Part shown: positions 28,018 through 37,281 of the stretch, piece after piece
Layout of the letters: every line of letters starts with the position of its first letter
Numbering within the stretch: the stretch's first letter is position 1
Assembly: GCF_029223545.1 (NCBI RefSeq)
Contig: NZ_CP097870.1
Span: 2,232,001 to 2,296,000 of the forward strand
Direction of reading: 5' to 3'
Length of the DNA: 64,000 bases
From: Thauera sp. GDN1
GTDB lineage: Bacteria > Pseudomonadota > Gammaproteobacteria > Burkholderiales > Rhodocyclaceae
Made by a program: the position numbers and the translations under genes
Notes under the pieces: model-generated
The model's input: the letters and a program-made list of their open reading frames with translations, nothing else
What the model was told of the DNA's origin: nothing
Database searches by the model: none

Positions 28018-28650
28018 TTACGGGAGCTTCTGAAAACCCGGCGGGCGCGCACGCGCCCCATGACGCTGGGCCGTCTCGGTCATGAACGCCTCCCTTCCAC
28101 GGCTTAGGATCGATGCATACCTCTGTCGAAGTTCCGCCAGCGTCGCAACATGTCGACCACGTACCGGATGCGCGGGAAAAACGAGTGTCGAATCCGGTAA
28201 AGTGAAGACGCGCCGCGTAAGACTATCGAAGAGGCGCCCAAGATCGGCTTGGTGCTCGGCTGAGATACATGAGCCAAAGTTAAAAAGATCACCGCATAGA
28301 AGACGATCACGCCACAGGTAACTGACACAGCGTGGGGTATGACCCGGCGTCGCCATAGGTCGAAGCACCTCTCCCCCGAAAACAATCTGCATGGTCTCAG
28401 CATCATTGACGTGAGGCGAAAGCAAGGCGCCCGTGCACACACACAGCCTTGTGCAATCATCCCTGTCGTCCTCATGGACGTGTGTACGCAATACCCGAAG
28501 CAGGCGGAAACGGTGTTCCGCGAGCAGAGCGAGAACCACATCGACACACGACCGCGGCGGATCGACGATGACGGAGACGCGTTCGTCCGGATCACTCAGC
28601 AGGTAACCAATCAGCCCTGTGTCACGACCTTCGATCGCCTGGAAATGCAC
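28018..28650 (-). CDS. Degenerate metallo-beta-lactamase-fold protein, persulfide-dioxygenase-like
   Basis: A 210-residue protein with the ETHE1/glyoxalase II fold. The metal motif is changed: T56-H57-V-H59-E-D61-D62 replaces THxHxDH, losing the last histidine. ATPGHTPRCVSYL, LLCGDLFNFGSC and VFPAHPVRG keep the other expected ligand positions. Mono-iron dioxygenases of this fold use only part of the full motif, so activity is possible but not assured. The start is GTG 28650 with GGGAG upstream. It is first in an operon with the octaheme and b-type cytochromes, 76 bp before the former, and has its own sigma-54 promoter at 28784-28798. Confidence 0.8.
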   Translation of the reverse strand: MHFQAIEGRDTGLIGYLLSDPDERVSVIVDPPRSCVDVVLALLAEHRFRLLRVLRTHVHEDDRDDCTRLCVCTGALLSPHVNDAETMQIVFGGEVLRPMATPGHTPRCVSYLWRDRLLCGDLFNFGSCISAEHQADLGRLFDSLTRRVFTLPDSTLVFPAHPVRGRHVATLAELRQRYASILSRGREAFMTETAQRHGARARPPGFQKLP

Positions 28651-28783
28651 GACATGGTTCTCCCTAACGACAGCAAAGACGGCCGACGACTGAAGTTCGT
28701 CTTATCAGTCCGCGGCTCGCTTTTAGCCCGGACGCGTTAGCTGCTTCGATATGCTGCAACGCAGTCCGGCTCGCGGACCCGAA

Positions 28784-28798
28784 GCAATTCTCGCGCCA
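28784..28798 (-). promoter_or_regulatory. Sigma-54 promoter of the MBL-octaheme-cytochrome b operon
   Basis: Read on the minus strand, TGGCGC-GAGAA-TTGC keeps the invariant GG-N10-GC spacing and differs from consensus TGGCAC at one base. It is about 135 bp upstream of the GTG at 28650 and nearly identical to the element before the HiPIP gene at 49319. The rest of 28651-28972 has no gene. Confidence 0.7.
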
Positions 28799-28849
28799 TA
28801 ACCAGCTCACAGCATTCACCATGCGTCGCTGATGGCTTTCGAGGCAACA

Positions 28850-28867
28850 CGAGGCTCACGCGCCTCG
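28850..28867. promoter_or_regulatory. Inverted repeat upstream of the minus-strand sigma-54 promoter
   Basis: Arms CGAGGC and GCCTCG are separated by 6 nt, about 50 bp upstream of the -24 element. It has the same 6-nt spacer length as the palindrome at 18357 but no shared sequence, so a common activator is not shown. Confidence 0.35.
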
Positions 28868-28972
28868 CAGGACTAAGGGACGGCCTGCCATTTTGAGTTT
28901 CTTCTGGCGCAGAATTGGCATGATTGGCAGTTTCGAAGCAAGAAGGTGTCGGTGCTGCGTAATGGCGATGAC

Positions 28973-29674
28973 CTATCGCAGTGCGTTCGGACGATCGGCG
29001 ACGACTGTCCCGTCGATAAGCTCGATGACGCGATCACAACGCTTGGCGAGACGCGGATCGTGGGTCACGATCAGAAAGCTCGTCCCCAGCTGCTCATTGA
29101 CCTCGCGCAGCAGTGCAAAGACCTCGTCTGCCGAGTGCGTGTCGAGGTTGCCGGTGGGCTCATCGGCCAGGACCAGCGAGGGCGCCATCATCAGTGCGCG
29201 GGCAATGGCGACGCGCTGCTGTTGCCCCCCGGATAGCCGATTGGCAAGCTGCTGCCTGCGCTCCGCCAACCCCACCCGTGCGAGCAACGCCCCTGCCCGT
29301 GCAAACATGGCCGCATTCGGCCAACCAAGCGCGACCAACTGCGGCATGGCAACGTTTTCTTCGGCGGTGAAAGCGGGTATCAGGTGATGGTGCTGGAACA
29401 CGAAACCGATGCGCTGCCCGCGCAAGCGCGTCAGGCCGGTATCATCCAGCGCAGAGGTCTCCTCACCGTCGATCACCAGGCGACCCGCAGTGGGGCGGTC
29501 GAGCAAGCCGATCAGGTTGAGCAGCGTGCTCTTACCTGAACCGGACGGGCCGATGAGCGCTGCGAACTCACCACGCTCGAGGCGCAGATCGATGCCATGT
29601 AATACCTCGTACTCGGTATCGCCGCTGCCGTAGGCCTTGCGAATCCCCTCAAGGTGCAGGACGGGCTCAGCCAC
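28973..29674 (-). CDS. ABC transporter ATP-binding protein (LolD/MacB type)
   Basis: A 233-residue ATPase. Walker A is GPSGSGKST, the Q-loop is [16 protein letters not shown], the signature is [15 protein letters not shown], Walker B is [13 protein letters not shown], and the H-loop is VTHDPRLA. It is the ATPase of a three-part exporter whose permease and periplasmic adaptor are encoded just upstream. The start overlaps the permease end by eight bases. In minus-strand order the set follows fisR. The cargo is unknown; MacAB-type systems export peptides, lipids, siderophores or antibiotics. Confidence 0.92.
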   Translation of the reverse strand: MAEPVLHLEGIRKAYGSGDTEYEVLHGIDLRLERGEFAALIGPSGSGKSTLLNLIGLLDRPTAGRLVIDGEETSALDDTGLTRLRGQRIGFVFQHHHLIPAFTAEENVAMPQLVALGWPNAAMFARAGALLARVGLAERRQQLANRLSGGQQQRVAIARALMMAPSLVLADEPTGNLDTHSADEVFALLREVNEQLGTSFLIVTHDPRLAKRCDRVIELIDGTVVADRPNALR

Positions 29675-30887
29675 GGATTGCCACCACTGGGTCTAGGCTG
29701 GCCGCGCGACGAGCCGGAAGCAGTGCTGCGAGGATGCCGACCAGGCTGGCGCCACCGGCGGCAACCCCGACAAGGAGCGGCTCGAACGCGATCACGAAGA
29801 GCGGCGTGCCATCGGGATTACGCGCCATCAGTTGCCACATCAGTAAGAAGCTCCAGGCCAAGCCCGAGCCCAGCAAGGACCCACAAAACCCGACAATTCC
29901 GCCTTGCAACAGAAAGATGCGCCGCATCTGTGCCTGGGTGGCTCCCATCGCACGCAAGATCCCGATCTCCCTGCTGCGCTGGATGACCGACACGACCAGT
30001 ACGCTGGCGATGCCGAAGGCAACCGACAGGCCGACAAAGAACCGGATCACGTTACTCGACACCCGCTGCGAGGTCAGCGCGGTAACGAACTGGGCATTGG
30101 TGCGAATCCAACTATCGGCGATCAAACCGGTTTGTGCTGCAATGCGTTGGGCAACGCGCTCGGCCTCGTCAAGGTCGTACAAGGCCAGTTCGATACTGGA
30201 CACGCCGCCGACCAAGTCAAGCAGCGTCTGTCCGGTGCGCAGTCCAACATACACATTGCGTGCATTGACACCCTTGTTACCCAAATCGAACAGCCCGGTG
30301 ATGGTCAGGGTCTCCGCCGCGCTGCCTGCACTGCTAATACGCAGCTTGTCACCGACGTCGGCGCCGAGGTCCTTGGCCAGCTCAATGCCGATGACCGCCT
30401 CGCCCGCGCCGACCCGCAACTGGCCTGCGGTAAGGCGATCGCTAAGCGAGATGACCCGGTTGTAGTGCGCGGGGTCGATACCGATCAAGGTGATCGCCTT
30501 GTTCGCGTCCCCGCGCACGACAAAGGCCGGCCCAGAGGCCACCGGCGACACCGCCGCGATTTCCTGCCAGTCATGTAACCGGTCGCGAATCTGCTGCCAC
30601 TGGTCGATGGAGCGCAGGCGCTGCGCCTGTTTTTGCAGGCGGATTGCCTCTTCCCCCGTCGTGCCTTGGGGGCGTGCGACCTCTTCAGCGGGCAAAAGCA
30701 CGACATGGGCCTGTGAGCTCAATGTGCGGCGCACGAGATTGGCCTGCAGCCCCGACAGCAAAGCCGACATGAATACGATCACAGCGACCCCCACGCCCAC
30801 ACCTACGACAATCAGCAGCGACTGCATTCGGCCCTCGCGCAGAAAGCGCAAGGCAGCAATCCACTCAAAAGGCAGCCAGGACTTCAT
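29667..30887 (-). CDS. FtsX-family ABC permease (MacB/LolC type)
   Basis: A 406-residue inner-membrane permease. One helix lies near the N-terminus ([25 protein letters not shown]), then a periplasmic domain to about residue 265. A three-helix FtsX core at the C-terminus includes [33 protein letters not shown], read in parts, the conserved coupling segment. The topology is that of MacB-type mechanotransmission permeases. It overlaps both neighbours (4 bp with the adaptor gene, 8 bp with the ATPase), so the three subunits are translationally coupled. Confidence 0.9.
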   Translation of the reverse strand: MKSWLPFEWIAALRFLREGRMQSLLIVVGVGVGVAVIVFMSALLSGLQANLVRRTLSSQAHVVLLPAEEVARPQGTTGEEAIRLQKQAQRLRSIDQWQQIRDRLHDWQEIAAVSPVASGPAFVVRGDANKAITLIGIDPAHYNRVISLSDRLTAGQLRVGAGEAVIGIELAKDLGADVGDKLRISSAGSAAETLTITGLFDLGNKGVNARNVYVGLRTGQTLLDLVGGVSSIELALYDLDEAERVAQRIAAQTGLIADSWIRTNAQFVTALTSQRVSSNVIRFFVGLSVAFGIASVLVVSVIQRSREIGILRAMGATQAQMRRIFLLQGGIVGFCGSLLGSGLAWSFLLMWQLMARNPDGTPLFVIAFEPLLVGVAAGGASLVGILAALLPARRAASLDPVVAIRG

Positions 30888-32125
30888 GATGCGGCACGCG
30901 TCCGAACTGCACGGCCCTCCGGCTTGTCGTCTGTCGATGGCAACAGCGTATCGCTCTGTGAGACGCCCTCAAGGATCTCCACGCTGCCCGTGCCGCGCAG
31001 CCCGAGGCGCACCGCCTGGCGTTGTGTGCGCCCATCTCTTACCACCATTACCCAGGGGTGCCCCTCGTCAAGTCCTCGCACGACCTCTGAAGGAACGATG
31101 AGCGTCTGCTCCCTGCGAGCCGTCTCAATGTCGATCGATACGGTCATTTCGTGCTTCAGGTAAGGCGGCGGCTCGGGCACGCGCAGGCGCACTTCAACCG
31201 AGCCCCGCAACGCATCCACCGAGGGTGCGATGTAGATGAGTTCGGCAGCAAAGTGCTCGCCCGGGTAGGCATCGGCCGAGGCCAGCGCGAGCTGGCCCAG
31301 TTTGAGCAGGCCGAGGTTCTTCTCGTCGATCTGTACGGTGAGCTCCGTCTCGCCCAGCGGAGCGATCGTCAGTAATGCCCGGGCCGGCTGCACGGTGTCC
31401 CCGGGCTCCACGGTTCTCGTCAAAACGGTGCCCGAGACCGGCGCACGCAGCGTGGCATAGCCCAGCCTCGCCTCGGCGACCGCCAGTGCGGCACGCGCTT
31501 GCTCAAGGCTGCTTCTCGCCAACTCACTCTCGCTGCCCCCCGCCTGCTGGCTGGCCAGTTGCAGGCGGTTGCTGCGCAACTGACTGTCGGCAACCTCGCG
31601 CGCGCGCAGCGCATCGTCGAGTTGCGCCTGGCTGTAAAAGCCGCGGGTGACGAGTTCGCTGACCCGCTGATAGTTGCGTGTCGCCTGCACCGCATTGGCT
31701 TCGGCCTGCCGCAGTGCCTGCTCGGCAACTGGCAGCCCCAACTCCTGGAGCTGACGCAGCCTGGATTCGGCCTGCACGACCGCAGCACGCGCCTGATTAA
31801 CGGTCGCCTCCCACTCACGCTCGTCGAGGCGGATCAGGGTCTGGCCTGGCTGAACGGCATCGCCTTCGCGCACTCCGACCTCCGTCACGCGCCCGGCAAT
31901 CTGCGCCGACATCTCGATGCGCAGGGGCGTGCGCACGCGCCCGCTAGCCACCACCGACTGGCGCAACTCCCCCTGGCGCACCTCAACAACCGTGACGGTT
32001 TCGCCACGAAAGGCCATCAAGGCCCCGCCGGCTACGCAAGCGAATAGGACCGCGCCCACAAGACGGCGAAAGGTCTTAGCCCAAGTTGATTGGTCTCTGA
32101 TCGGGATGGTTGTCACCTTCTTCAT
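30884..32125 (-). CDS. Periplasmic adaptor (membrane fusion) protein, MacA/HlyD family
   Basis: A 413-residue adaptor. An N-terminal hydrophobic anchor (LVGAVLFACVAGGALMAF) is followed by a split biotinyl-lipoyl domain (QIAGRVTEVGVREGDAVQPGQTLIRLDE and APVSGTVLTRTVEPGDTVQPA, read in parts). Between them lies an alpha-helical hairpin of about 110 residues, and after them a beta-barrel. It links the permease to an outer-membrane channel, none of which is encoded nearby. The start may be MKKVTTIP at 32125 or the in-frame ATG at 32173; neither has a strong ribosome-binding site. The gene lies downstream of fisR on the same strand, hinting that the exporter belongs to the sulfur-stress response. 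Confidence 0.88.
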   Translation of the reverse strand: MKKVTTIPIRDQSTWAKTFRRLVGAVLFACVAGGALMAFRGETVTVVEVRQGELRQSVVASGRVRTPLRIEMSAQIAGRVTEVGVREGDAVQPGQTLIRLDEREWEATVNQARAAVVQAESRLRQLQELGLPVAEQALRQAEANAVQATRNYQRVSELVTRGFYSQAQLDDALRAREVADSQLRSNRLQLASQQAGGSESELARSSLEQARAALAVAEARLGYATLRAPVSGTVLTRTVEPGDTVQPARALLTIAPLGETELTVQIDEKNLGLLKLGQLALASADAYPGEHFAAELIYIAPSVDALRGSVEVRLRVPEPPPYLKHEMTVSIDIETARREQTLIVPSEVVRGLDEGHPWVMVVRDGRTQRQAVRLGLRGTGSVEILEGVSQSDTLLPSTDDKPEGRAVRTRAAS

Positions 32126-32252
32126 AATGAGGGTGTTCGTGCGTGGCGCGGAGGGCGACACGCGAGTGGGCATGAACTGGTTGGAGAAGAAACTAGAGCA
32201 AACGACATGCCAACTTCACCCGCGCTCAACCAAGCAATCACCGCGAACGCCT

Positions 32253-33632
32253 TCACTCAGTCCTTGGGACGTGCACACCAAGCGCCTGCAAGCGCCGGTA
32301 CAAGGTCCGCTCGCTAAGCCCCAGCTTACGCGCCAGCTCACGCCGGCTTCCGGTATGGCTACGCACGGCGCGCAGCAGGGCCTGACGCTGCAGTTCGTCA
32401 AGGTCGACCACACCGTCTCCGTTCGATAGCGCCTCGCGGGCGTCCATGGCGGCCCGGCCCACCGCTCCATCCAGCCGAGTGCCGCCCGTGTTGTCATTAA
32501 TGGTCACCTCTTCCGCCAGATGCTCCGGGCCGATCACATCACCATCACACATCAGGCTGGCGCGCTCGAGGACGTTTCGAAGCTCGCGAATATTCCCAGG
32601 AAAGGCATAAGCAGACAGCACGCGCATGGCCCCCGAGGACAGACTCAAGCCACGGCGGGGCGCAACCCGATCAAGCAGCGCCTCTACAAGCAAAGGCAGG
32701 TCTTCAGCGCGCTCGCGCAAGGGCGGCACGCGGATCGGAAAGGTGTTGATACGAAAGTAGAGATCCTGCCGGAAACTGCCATCGATGATCATTTGTTGCA
32801 GGGGCCGATGCGTCGCCGAGACGAGGCGGATATCGGCACGACGCAGTTCGGTGGAGCCGACCCGACGGTAAGTGCCTGTTTCCAGGAGCCGCAGCAGCTT
32901 CACCTGCATGCTGAGTGGAATATCACCCACCTCGTCGAGGAACAGGGTGCCTCCGCTCGCTGCCTCCACCAAGCCGGCCTTGCGTGCTACGGCCCCCGTG
33001 AAGGCACCACGCTCATGACCAAACACTTCGCTCTCGAACAGCGTCTCGGGCAAGCCCGAACAATCGACCACGACGAAGGGATGGTCCGCACGGCGACTCG
33101 CTTCATGCACCGCCGTGGCCACCAGTTCCTTACCCGTACCTGACTCTCCCTGGAGCAGCACGCTGGCCTCGGACGGCGCAACGCGGGAGACCAATTCAAG
33201 CATGCGCTGGAACGCGGGTGCGCGGCCGATCATGGCGCGGTGATCGGCCACGCCGCGGGCCACCTGCATCGGCTCCATCTTCTCAATGAACCAACCGATC
33301 TCGCCCGCTTCATCGCGCACCGGCGAAAGTTCGATATTCACGTACTCCTCGCCACGCGGGGTGTGATGCAGATGCAGCACCCGCTCGCGCTGGCCCGATT
33401 GCAGGCTGCGCGCCAGCGGGCAGGATTCACCTGCACGGTCGCATGGGACGCTGTAGTGATGCGAGACCTCGTAGCAGGTGCGACCGATCACGCTGCGCCC
33501 GCCCGCGTTCGCACTGCGATAGGCGGTATTGGCCGCAATGATGCGGTACTCACGATCGCAAAGGATATGGGGCTCGGGCAGCGTTTCCAGAAAGGAGATG
33601 AGTTCAGGAAGCGGGCGGGGATCGATTGTCAT
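32253..33632 (-). CDS. fisR: Sigma-54-dependent sulfane-sulfur sensor and activator FisR
   Basis: A 459-residue enhancer-binding protein. An N-terminal PAS-like domain (about 1-130) is followed by an AAA+ domain with Walker A GESGTGKE, the sigma-54 contact loop GAFTGA, and Walker [12 protein letters not shown]-terminal Fis-type helix-turn-helix reads [19 protein letters not shown]. With ATG 33632 as start, cysteines fall at 53, 64 and 71, the exact positions of the three persulfide-sensing cysteines described for FisR of Cupriavidus pinatubonensis. Longer starts would break that numbering but not the 11/7 spacing. Known FisR senses sulfane sulfur and activates pdo and sqr genes with RpoN. Here it sits among those genes and three sigma-54 promoter candidates. 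Confidence 0.9.
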   Translation of the reverse strand: MTIDPRPLPELISFLETLPEPHILCDREYRIIAANTAYRSANAGGRSVIGRTCYEVSHHYSVPCDRAGESCPLARSLQSGQRERVLHLHHTPRGEEYVNIELSPVRDEAGEIGWFIEKMEPMQVARGVADHRAMIGRAPAFQRMLELVSRVAPSEASVLLQGESGTGKELVATAVHEASRRADHPFVVVDCSGLPETLFESEVFGHERGAFTGAVARKAGLVEAASGGTLFLDEVGDIPLSMQVKLLRLLETGTYRRVGSTELRRADIRLVSATHRPLQQMIIDGSFRQDLYFRINTFPIRVPPLRERAEDLPLLVEALLDRVAPRRGLSLSSGAMRVLSAYAFPGNIRELRNVLERASLMCDGDVIGPEHLAEEVTINDNTGGTRLDGAVGRAAMDAREALSNGDGVVDLDELQRQALLRAVRSHTGSRRELARKLGLSERTLYRRLQALGVHVPRTE

Positions 33633-33730
33633 GACGCTGTCAGAAGTGGCAGTAATTAACCGCCATTGTGGTCGCGCGGCAGTGCTCCGCACAAGCTCGA
33701 CTTGTAATAAGCCGCGCAACAGAGGCTTTA

Positions 33731-33748
33731 CCGGGCACTAGCGCCCGG
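33731..33748. other. Short GC-rich inverted repeat upstream of the cyd operon
   Basis: Arms CCGGGC and GCCCGG with a 6-nt ACTAGC spacer lie between fisR and cydP, just before the sigma-54-like element at 33757. It may be an operator or a weak hairpin. Confidence 0.3.
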
Positions 33749-33756
33749 ATATCACG

Positions 33757-33773
33757 TTGGCACGATGTTTGAT
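33757..33773 (+). promoter_or_regulatory. Weak sigma-54-like element before cydP-cydA
   Basis: TTGGCACG-N4-TTGA has a perfect -24 half, but the -12 dinucleotide is GA instead of GC. It is positioned 34 bp before the cydP ATG. Because the -12 C is normally invariant, function is doubtful. Confidence 0.3.
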
Positions 33774-33806
33774 ATGAGACAGATCAGAAACAACTGGTAC
33801 CCGCCC

Positions 33807-34004
33807 ATGAAGCCGTCCGACCAACGCCTGTTACGTCATCTCACCCTTGCCATCGTGATCAAGCTGGCGCTGATCACCGCGCTGTGGTGGGCGTTCATCC
33901 GCGACGCGAAGGTGGCGGTCGACGCCGGCGCGATGGCCGTGCAGGTGCTCGCCCCGGCCACCGTAAAACAACACACGACATCTGGAGAAACCCATGGTCA
34001 GTGA
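33807..34004 (+). CDS. cydP: Putative cytochrome bd oxidase small subunit CydP
   Basis: A 65-residue single-span membrane protein, [36 protein letters not shown] in its first part (written here across 36 residues of which only [16 protein letters not shown] is diagnostic). The length, the LRHL lead, the one hydrophobic helix ending WWAFIRD, and the position directly before cydA match CydP proteins of proteobacteria. It overlaps the cydA start by 11 bp. CydP is thought to be an accessory of bd-type oxidases; no catalytic residues are expected. The in-frame ATG at 33765 would add 14 unlikely residues. Confidence 0.75.
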   Translation: MKPSDQRLLRHLTLAIVIKLALITALWWAFIRDAKVAVDAGAMAVQVLAPATVKQHTTSGETHGQ

Positions 34005-35556
34005 GCAACTCGTCGACCTGTCGCGGCTGCAGTTCGCCGCCACGGCGATGTACCACTTCCTCTTCGTGCCGCTCACGCTCGGCATGGTGTGGATGCTGGT
34101 CATCATGGAAAGCGTCTATGTCATGACCGGCAAGACGATCTACAAGGACATGACCCGCTTCTGGGGCAAGCTCTTCGGCATCAACTTCGCGCTGGGCGTC
34201 ACCACCGGCATCACGTTGGAGTTCCAGTTCGGCACCAACTGGGCCTACTACTCGCACTACGTGGGCGACATCTTCGGCGCGCCGCTGGCGATCGAGGGGC
34301 TGATGGCCTTCTTCCTCGAATCGACCTTCATCGGCCTGTTCTTCTTCGGCTGGGACCGCCTGTCGCGCCAGCAGCACCTGCTGGTGACGATCCTGATGGC
34401 GGTGGGCACCAACCTGTCGGCGCTGTGGATCCTGATCGCCAACGGCTGGATGCAGAACCCGGTGGGTTCCGAGTTCAGTTTTGAAACCATGCGCATGGAG
34501 CTCACCGACTTCTGGGCGGTGGTGTTCAACCCGGTGGCGCAGGGCAAGTTCGTGCATACGGTGTCGGCGGGCTACGTGACCGGCGCGATGTTCGTGCTGT
34601 CGATCTCGGCCTGGTACCTGCTGCGCGGGCGCGACGTGGAGTTCGCCAAGCGCTCATTCCGCATCGCGGCGGCCTTCGGCTTCGCCTCGATCTGCTCGGT
34701 GATCGTGCTCGGCGACGAGTCGGGCTATGCGATCGGCGAAGCGCAGCAGACCAAGCTCGCGGCGATGGAGGCGATGTGGGAGACCGAGCCGGCGCCGGCG
34801 AGCTTCAACGTTATCGCACTGCCCAACGAAGCCGAGATGAAGAACGACTTCGCCCTCCACATTCCCTGGGTGATGGGCCTCATCGGCACGCGCTCGCTGG
34901 ACAAGGAGCTGCCCGGCCTCAACCAGATCTACGCACTGAACCGCGAGCGGGTGACGGTGGGCGTGGAGGCGGTGAAGCTGCTCGAGGCGCTGCGCAGGAA
35001 CCCGCAGGACGCCGCGCTGCGTGAGGCCTTCGACAAGGTCAAGGCCGACCTCGGTTTCGGCCTGCTGCTGAAGAAGTACGTCGCCTCGATGGACGACGTC
35101 ACCCCCGCGCTGATCGAGCGCGCCGCACGCGACACGCTGCCCAAGGTGGCGCCGCTGTTCTGGACCTTCCGCATCATGGTGGCGCTGGGCTTCGCGATGC
35201 TGGCGCTGTTCGGCCTGGCCCTGTGGTACTCGATCAAGGGCGACTTCGCCCAGCGGCCGTGGCTGCTCCGGTGGGCGCTGTGGTTCCTGCCAGTGCCCTG
35301 GCTGGCCTGCGAGATGGGCTGGTTCGTCGCCGAGTACGGCCGCCAGCCCTGGACGATCTACGGTGTGCTGCCCACCCACCTGTCGGTGTCCACGCTGACG
35401 GTGGAAAGCCTGTACGGCTCGCTCGCGGGCTTCGTCGGCTTCTACACCCTGCTGCTGATCGTCGAGATGTACCTGATGGTGAAGTTCGCCCGCCAGGGCC
35501 CGGGGAGTCTCGGCACCGGCCGCTACATGAACGAAACCCACCACGCCCACGCCTGA
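33994..35556 (+). CDS. cydA: Cytochrome bd ubiquinol oxidase subunit I
   Basis: A 520-residue membrane subunit with about nine helices. Heme ligands are visible: His21 in [15 protein letters not shown], His in [15 protein letters not shown], and Met in [17 protein letters not shown]. The GRQPWTIYG motif is a CydA hallmark. A long quinol-binding Q-loop spans about residues 230-370. CydA oxidises quinol and holds hemes b558, b595 and d for oxygen reduction. bd oxidases resist inhibition by sulfide, which fits the adjacent sqr, so electrons from sulfide could reach oxygen even when heme-copper oxidases are poisoned (inference). Confidence 0.96.
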   Translation: MVSEQLVDLSRLQFAATAMYHFLFVPLTLGMVWMLVIMESVYVMTGKTIYKDMTRFWGKLFGINFALGVTTGITLEFQFGTNWAYYSHYVGDIFGAPLAIEGLMAFFLESTFIGLFFFGWDRLSRQQHLLVTILMAVGTNLSALWILIANGWMQNPVGSEFSFETMRMELTDFWAVVFNPVAQGKFVHTVSAGYVTGAMFVLSISAWYLLRGRDVEFAKRSFRIAAAFGFASICSVIVLGDESGYAIGEAQQTKLAAMEAMWETEPAPASFNVIALPNEAEMKNDFALHIPWVMGLIGTRSLDKELPGLNQIYALNRERVTVGVEAVKLLEALRRNPQDAALREAFDKVKADLGFGLLLKKYVASMDDVTPALIERAARDTLPKVAPLFWTFRIMVALGFAMLALFGLALWYSIKGDFAQRPWLLRWALWFLPVPWLACEMGWFVAEYGRQPWTIYGVLPTHLSVSTLTVESLYGSLAGFVGFYTLLLIVEMYLMVKFARQGPGSLGTGRYMNETHHAHA

Positions 35557-35572
35557 TCCCGGAGCGGACATC

Positions 35573-36715
35573 ATGATCTTCGACTACCCGACCCTGAAAT
35601 TCATCTGGTGGCTGCTGGTGGGCGTGTTGCTCATCGGCTTCGCCATCATGGACGGCCACGACATGGGCGTGGGCACGCTGCTGCCCTTCGTCGGCCAGAA
35701 CGACGAGGAGCGCCGCGTCGTCATCAACACCGTCGGCCCGCACTGGGACGGCAACCAGGTGTGGTTCATCACCGGCGGCGGCGCCATCTTCGCCGCCTGG
35801 CCGATCGTCTATGCCACGGCCTTCTCGGGCTTCTACTGGGCGATGCTGGCGGTGCTGTGGGCGCTCTTCTTCCGCCCGGTGGGCTTCGACTACCGCAGCA
35901 AGATCCACAACGCCACCTGGCGCAGCACCTGGGACTGGGGGCTCTTCATCGGCGGGGCGGTGCCGCCGCTGATCTTCGGCGTGGCCTTCGGCAACCTGCT
36001 GCAGGGCGTGCCCTTCCACTTCGACGACTCGCTGGTGCCCTATTACACCGGCTCGTTCTGGGGCCTGCTGAACCCCTTCGCGCTCCTGGCCGGCGTGGTG
36101 AGCACGGCGATGATCACCTTCCACGGCGCGATCTATCTCGCCCACCGCACCGAGGGCGACATCCAGCGCCGCGCGACTACTGCCGCGCTGATCTTCGGCG
36201 TCCTGATGCTGATCGGCTTCAGCGCCGCCGGGCTATGGATCGCCAACGGCAGCTTCGGCTATGCCATCACCTCGGCGGTGGACACCGCGGCGCTGCCCAA
36301 CCCGCTCGCCAAGACGGTCGAACTGCAGCCCGGCGCCTGGCTGGCCAACTACGCCAATTCGCCGCTGACGCTGCTGGTGCCGGCGCTGGCCTACGCTGGC
36401 GGCATCGCCGCGCTGTGGCTGGTGTGGAAGGGCCGCACCCTGGCCGCCTTCGTCGCTTCGTCGCTCGCCCTCGTGGGCGTGATCGGCACCGCGGGCGTGT
36501 CGATGTTCCCCTTCGTGATGCCCTCCTCCACCGTGCCCTCGGCGAGCCTGACCGTGTGGGATGCGGTCTCGAGCCAGCGCACCCTGGGCATCATGTTCTG
36601 GGCCACGCTGATCTTCATGCCGATCATCGTCGCCTACACCAGCTGGGCCTACAAGGTGATGGCGGGCAAGGTCACGACCGCCTACATCCGCGAGAACGAA
36701 CACTCCGCGTACTGA
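35573..36715 (+). CDS. cydB: Cytochrome bd ubiquinol oxidase subunit II
   Basis: A 380-residue protein with eight or nine helices. The conserved N-terminus LKFIWWLLVGVLLIGFAIMDGHDMGVG and the segment TVGPHWDGNQVWFITGGGAIFAAWP identify CydB. Later, GVAFGNLLQGVPFHFD and WGLLNPFALLAG are also family blocks. It starts 16 bp after cydA, preceded by GGAGCGG. It forms the heterodimeric core with CydA. Confidence 0.96.
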   Translation: MIFDYPTLKFIWWLLVGVLLIGFAIMDGHDMGVGTLLPFVGQNDEERRVVINTVGPHWDGNQVWFITGGGAIFAAWPIVYATAFSGFYWAMLAVLWALFFRPVGFDYRSKIHNATWRSTWDWGLFIGGAVPPLIFGVAFGNLLQGVPFHFDDSLVPYYTGSFWGLLNPFALLAGVVSTAMITFHGAIYLAHRTEGDIQRRATTAALIFGVLMLIGFSAAGLWIANGSFGYAITSAVDTAALPNPLAKTVELQPGAWLANYANSPLTLLVPALAYAGGIAALWLVWKGRTLAAFVASSLALVGVIGTAGVSMFPFVMPSSTVPSASLTVWDAVSSQRTLGIMFWATLIFMPIIVAYTSWAYKVMAGKVTTAYIRENEHSAY

Positions 36716-36744
36716 ACGTCCGCAAACCGAACAAGGAGAACGAC

Positions 36745-36903
36745 ATGTGGTATTTCGCCTGGGTCCTGGGCATCGGCTTCGCCGTGCTGCTGGCCATCCT
36801 GAACGCCCTGTGGGGCGAGAATGAAGAGGCGCGTGCCGAGGCGCTGCGGCAGGCCCGTCTCGACGCTGCGCCCGCCGACCCGAACGGCAGTGGTGCGCAC
36901 TGA
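36745..36903 (+). CDS. cydX: Cytochrome bd oxidase small subunit CydX
   Basis: A 52-residue single-span protein beginning MWYFAWVLGIGFAVLLAILNALWGE, close to the classical CydX pattern MWYFxWxLGxxxA. It follows cydB by 29 bp with AAGGAG upstream. CydX stabilises the heme b595/d site of CydAB. A hydrophilic tail rich in E, A and R follows the helix. Confidence 0.9.
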   Translation: MWYFAWVLGIGFAVLLAILNALWGENEEARAEALRQARLDAAPADPNGSGAH

Positions 36904-36922
36904 CCGCAGCAAGGAGGCCATG

Positions 36923-37231
36923 ATGAACACGAAGCTCGCCGGCCCGGCCGCCGCGCCGACCGGTGGCATCCGCCTGCTGCCGCTGCTGGCCGCCATCGCG
37001 ATCATGCTCGGCATCACCGCCTGGCCCGCCGCCCTCTCCGGTCCGCAGGGCGGTGCGAACCACTGGGCCGCCATGGCGCTGTTCTGGGCCATGAGCGCGG
37101 GCTTCGTGCGCGGCGTCGGCTTCGTGCCGCGGCACCGGGCCTGGCGACTGATGTTCTCGGGGGGCGCCTGCCTGCTGGGCATCGCCCTGGCCGTCGTACG
37201 CCTCGCCTTCCTGCAGGGCGGCGCTATGTGA
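36923..37231 (+). CDS. Cyd operon membrane protein, YbgE-like
   Basis: A 102-residue protein with three hydrophobic segments: LLPLLAAIAIMLGITAWPAAL, HWAAMALFWAMSAGFVRGVGF, and LMFSGGACLLGIALAVVRLAF. Its place after cydX and the FVRGVGFxPRHxxWR stretch match YbgE-type proteins of cyd operons. Function is not established. AAGGAGG at 36911-36917 serves ATG 36923 (an overlapping ATG lies at 36920). Confidence 0.7.
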   Translation: MNTKLAGPAAAPTGGIRLLPLLAAIAIMLGITAWPAALSGPQGGANHWAAMALFWAMSAGFVRGVGFVPRHRAWRLMFSGGACLLGIALAVVRLAFLQGGAM

Positions 37232-37267
37232 CCTCGGTTACATAGCGCTGCTTGCAGTGTGTATATT

Positions 37268-37281
37268 TAAGTATTTACTTA
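37268..37281. promoter_or_regulatory. AT-rich palindrome upstream of sqr, candidate ArsR-type operator
   Basis: Arms TAAGTA and TACTTA are perfect around a TT spacer, inside an AT-rich block between ybgE and sqr. Sulfide-responsive ArsR-family repressors (BigR/SqrR/YgaV types) bind AT-rich imperfect palindromes near sqr and pdo genes, which makes this a candidate operator. No such repressor is encoded in the window. Confidence 0.4.
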
